Positions 6,703 to 8,078 of a stretch of DNA of 8,078 nt are shown here, one piece after another. Origin of the DNA: an uncultured Propionibacteriaceae bacterium (GTDB taxonomy: Bacteria; Actinomycetota; Actinomycetes; Propionibacteriales; Propionibacteriaceae); contig CAMQXE010000050.1 of NCBI GenBank assembly GCA_947038745.1, positions 1 to 8,078 of the forward strand, written 5' to 3'. The number at the start of each line of letters is the position of its first letter. The stretch's first letter is position 1. The translations under genes and the position numbers were made by a program. A model generated the notes under the pieces. The model was not told the origin of the DNA and did no database searches. It saw only the letters and a program-made list of their open reading frames with translations.

Positions 6703-8078
6703 TTTTCTTCTTTCATTCTTGATCTGGCCAAAGAGGGAGCACCAAACCCGACAGCCGTGCCAGCAACAAGCACAAGGCAAGCACTCCAGCCACTTCGCCA
6801 CCATGGACGCCCCAACGGCATCGAATCAATCTGTTGCAGATCTGCCCGAGGCAACAAAACCACCCCACCACTAGCATGCTGAACCTCAGTTGCAGCACCA
6901 GCAGTAACCACAACATCACTACCTCCAACTTTGCTACCCGCAGGCCCCTGACCACCCGCAGGCCCAACACCACCCGCAGGCCCAACACCACCCGGAACCG
7001 TCACCACAAGCCGACTCGGCGAAGCAGCCGCCCCAGTAACCACACGAGGTAAAGGCGCAGCAGTAGTCGTAACCCTGGCCGTCATTGTCACAGTCGGCTG
7101 AGGCTCAACTTCATTTTCCGAAGGCGACGGCGCCACCGGAGACGACGGCATCGGAACAGTCGGTTTTGGCTCTGCCGGTTTTGGCTCCGGCACCGAAACC
7201 TGACACCCACCAGGACGCAGCTTCATCGACTCCGAAGGCGCAACAACATCCCACAACGGAACCCGAGAAAACGCCAAAGAACCATAAAGCGATGAACGTA
7301 TCCAATAGAACCAATTATCTGAACCGATACCTTCATCCCGAGCAACAAGAAGTTCTCGTTCCCTCGGAGCAATTGCTCCAATCTGATCAGCTAGCGCTGT
7401 ATCTTTAGCATCTTCAGCATTTACTTGCAAACTGTAAACGAAATTTTTCGCTCGCATTAATGCTTCAGGATCAGCACAGGAGGCCAATAAAACCGAAGCG
7501 ATAATTCCCGTCGAATATGAAGACGCCAATGCCCCTTCTGTATCTTTTGCATCCCTTGCAATGGTTGCATCCCAACCACCAGAAGGCAGCTGGGACTTAC
7601 GTAATACTGCTTCTGCTCGTTCAATTGGGGAATCAAGATCTGCAATCCCCATACTTCGAGCAGCCTGAAGCCCCATTACTGCGAATGCAGTATCTTCCAA
7701 AAAAATTGAATCCGCACCAGATCCTTCAGCACATGACCCTACAAGTACTGATTTAAATGTAGCTAGATCGAACTTTCCATAATTTCCAGGAAACGATCCA
7801 TCTTCACACTGATATTGCAATATTTTCTTAACCACAGAAGCTGGAGCGCGACCAACTGAAGCCAGTGCAGCTAGAGAAATCCCTTGCCCGCCCGCAGAAA
7901 TCACATCAGCATCTATTATTAATTCCTTAGACTCATCTCTTATCGCTACAAATCCAGCATTATCCCCATCTTTAACGATCATCCCTTCCAACTCTTCAAC
8001 TAAATTAAAACCAGAAATGTTTTCAGGATTTGCACCTACAGCACGCGCAGCAATAATAAGCAAAGCAACTCCAGGAGA
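6699..8078 (-). CDS. Surface protein with prenyltransferase/squalene-cyclase-like alpha-toroid domain, 5' end beyond the window
   Basis: The frame is open to the right edge, so the N-terminus, with an expected signal peptide, is missing; the in-frame TTG at 8063 is not a credible start. Of 459 visible residues, about 1-285 form helical repeats with loops typical of alpha/alpha toroids: QCEDGSFPG (90-98), a following AFAVMGLQAA helix (132-141), QLPSGGWDA (163-171) and TGIIASVLLAS (190-200). The catalytic DxDD of cyclases is not seen, and no prenyltransferase zinc site is evident, so a binding rather than enzymatic role is likely, as in the alpha6/alpha6 barrel of intrinsic factor. Then come a Pro/Glu/Lys-rich stalk (about 293-330), a Ser/Thr/Ala-rich stretch, a short Gly-X-Y collagen-like run (about 362-383), a membrane helix (about 428-446) and a basic tail. 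Its stop overlaps the next start as ATGA, so the two proteins are probably made together. Confidence 0.82.
   Translation of the reverse strand, partial: SPGVALLIIAARAVGANPENISGFNLVEELEGMIVKDGDNAGFVAIRDESKELIIDADVISAGGQGISLAALASVGRAPASVVKKILQYQCEDGSFPGNYGKFDLATFKSVLVGSCAEGSGADSIFLEDTAFAVMGLQAARSMGIADLDSPIERAEAVLRKSQLPSGGWDATIARDAKDTEGALASSYSTGIIASVLLASCADPEALMRAKNFVYSLQVNAEDAKDTALADQIGAIAPRERELLVARDEGIGSDNWFYWIRSSLYGSLAFSRVPLWDVVAPSESMKLRPGGCQVSVPEPKPAEPKPTVPMPSSPVAPSPSENEVEPQPTVTMTARVTTTAAPLPRVVTGAAASPSRLVVTVPGGVGPAGGVGPAGGQGPAGSKVGGSDVVVTAGAATEVQHASGGVVLLPRADLQQIDSMPLGRPWWRSGWSACLVLVAGTAVGFGAPSLARSRMKEEK
6933..6995. repeat. 18-base tandem repeat encoding collagen-like Gly-X-Y triplets
   Basis: The unit ACCACCCGCAGGCCCAAC occurs twice exactly (6951-6968 and 6969-6986), flanked by a diverged copy to the left (6933-6950) and a partial copy to the right. 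On the minus strand it encodes repeated GGVGPA/GGQGPA. The repeat is in frame, so changes in copy number would lengthen or shorten the stalk by six residues. Confidence 0.85.

Noticed and set aside
6703..6804. ATG at 6804 as the start of the DUF4430-like protein
   Set aside because: It adds a Cys/Trp-rich stretch before the signal peptide and overlaps the upstream gene by about 100 bases. ATG at 6702 gives a proper signal peptide and an ATGA overlap.
7040..7070. LPRVVTG as a sortase (LPXTG-like) signal in the toroid protein
   Set aside because: It does not match LPXTG and is followed by over 80 residues before the membrane helix, so it is not a sorting signal.
6699..8078. A catalytic triterpene cyclase or prenyltransferase
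   Set aside because: The toroid repeats are present, but the DxDD acid motif and a zinc site are not visible. Fusion to a stalk and membrane anchor and the ECF context favour ligand binding.
1..8078. CRISPR array, tRNA, rRNA, insertion sequence or attachment site
   Set aside because: No regularly spaced repeats other than the two described, no structural RNA signatures, and no transposase or terminal inverted repeats were found.

Overview
This window looks like chromosomal DNA from a Gram-positive actinobacterium of medium GC (about 53-55% in the samples I counted). The reasons are a fused double-ATPase ECF transporter of the actinobacterial type, surface proteins with signal peptides and single C-terminal membrane anchors, and a near-consensus DtxR/IdeR iron box. 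A Corynebacterium of the C. diphtheriae type, or an Actinomyces relative, would fit. The genus is an inference; no rRNA or marker gene is present. All genes lie on the minus strand, so transcription runs right to left.

Layout in order of transcription. (1) 8078-6699: 3' part of a surface protein with an alpha/alpha-toroid (prenyltransferase/squalene-cyclase repeat) domain, a Pro/Ser/Thr-rich and collagen-like stalk, and a membrane anchor. (2) 6702-5680: a secreted, membrane-anchored protein whose globular domain resembles the DUF4430/transcobalamin C-terminal beta domain (SCO2322-like). (3) 5645-4413: EcfT, the transmembrane coupling subunit. (4) 4416-2803: a fused EcfA-EcfA' ATPase. (5) 2806-1898: the substrate-binding S component. 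Three of the four junctions are 4-base ATGA overlaps and the fourth gap is 34 bases, so this is almost certainly one operon. Its promoter and 5' leader lie beyond the right edge.

A 138-base intergenic region (1760-1897) follows. It holds a 10-base direct repeat, a weak hairpin, and a probable promoter whose -10 element lies inside a 19-base iron box. This promoter drives the last gene (1759-1), a secreted FG-GAP/beta-propeller protein that runs off the left edge.

The most interesting point is the pairing of two anchored extracellular proteins with a complete ECF transporter. Animal B12 carriers (intrinsic factor, transcobalamin) are built from an alpha6/alpha6 barrel plus a beta domain that together enclose cobalamin. 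Here what look like the same two folds are encoded as separate, adjacent, membrane-anchored proteins directly upstream of an uptake transporter whose S component resembles the CbrT (B12) type. I infer a cell-surface vitamin capture device that hands its ligand to the ECF transporter. The ligand (cobalamin or a related corrinoid) is not proven by the sequence.
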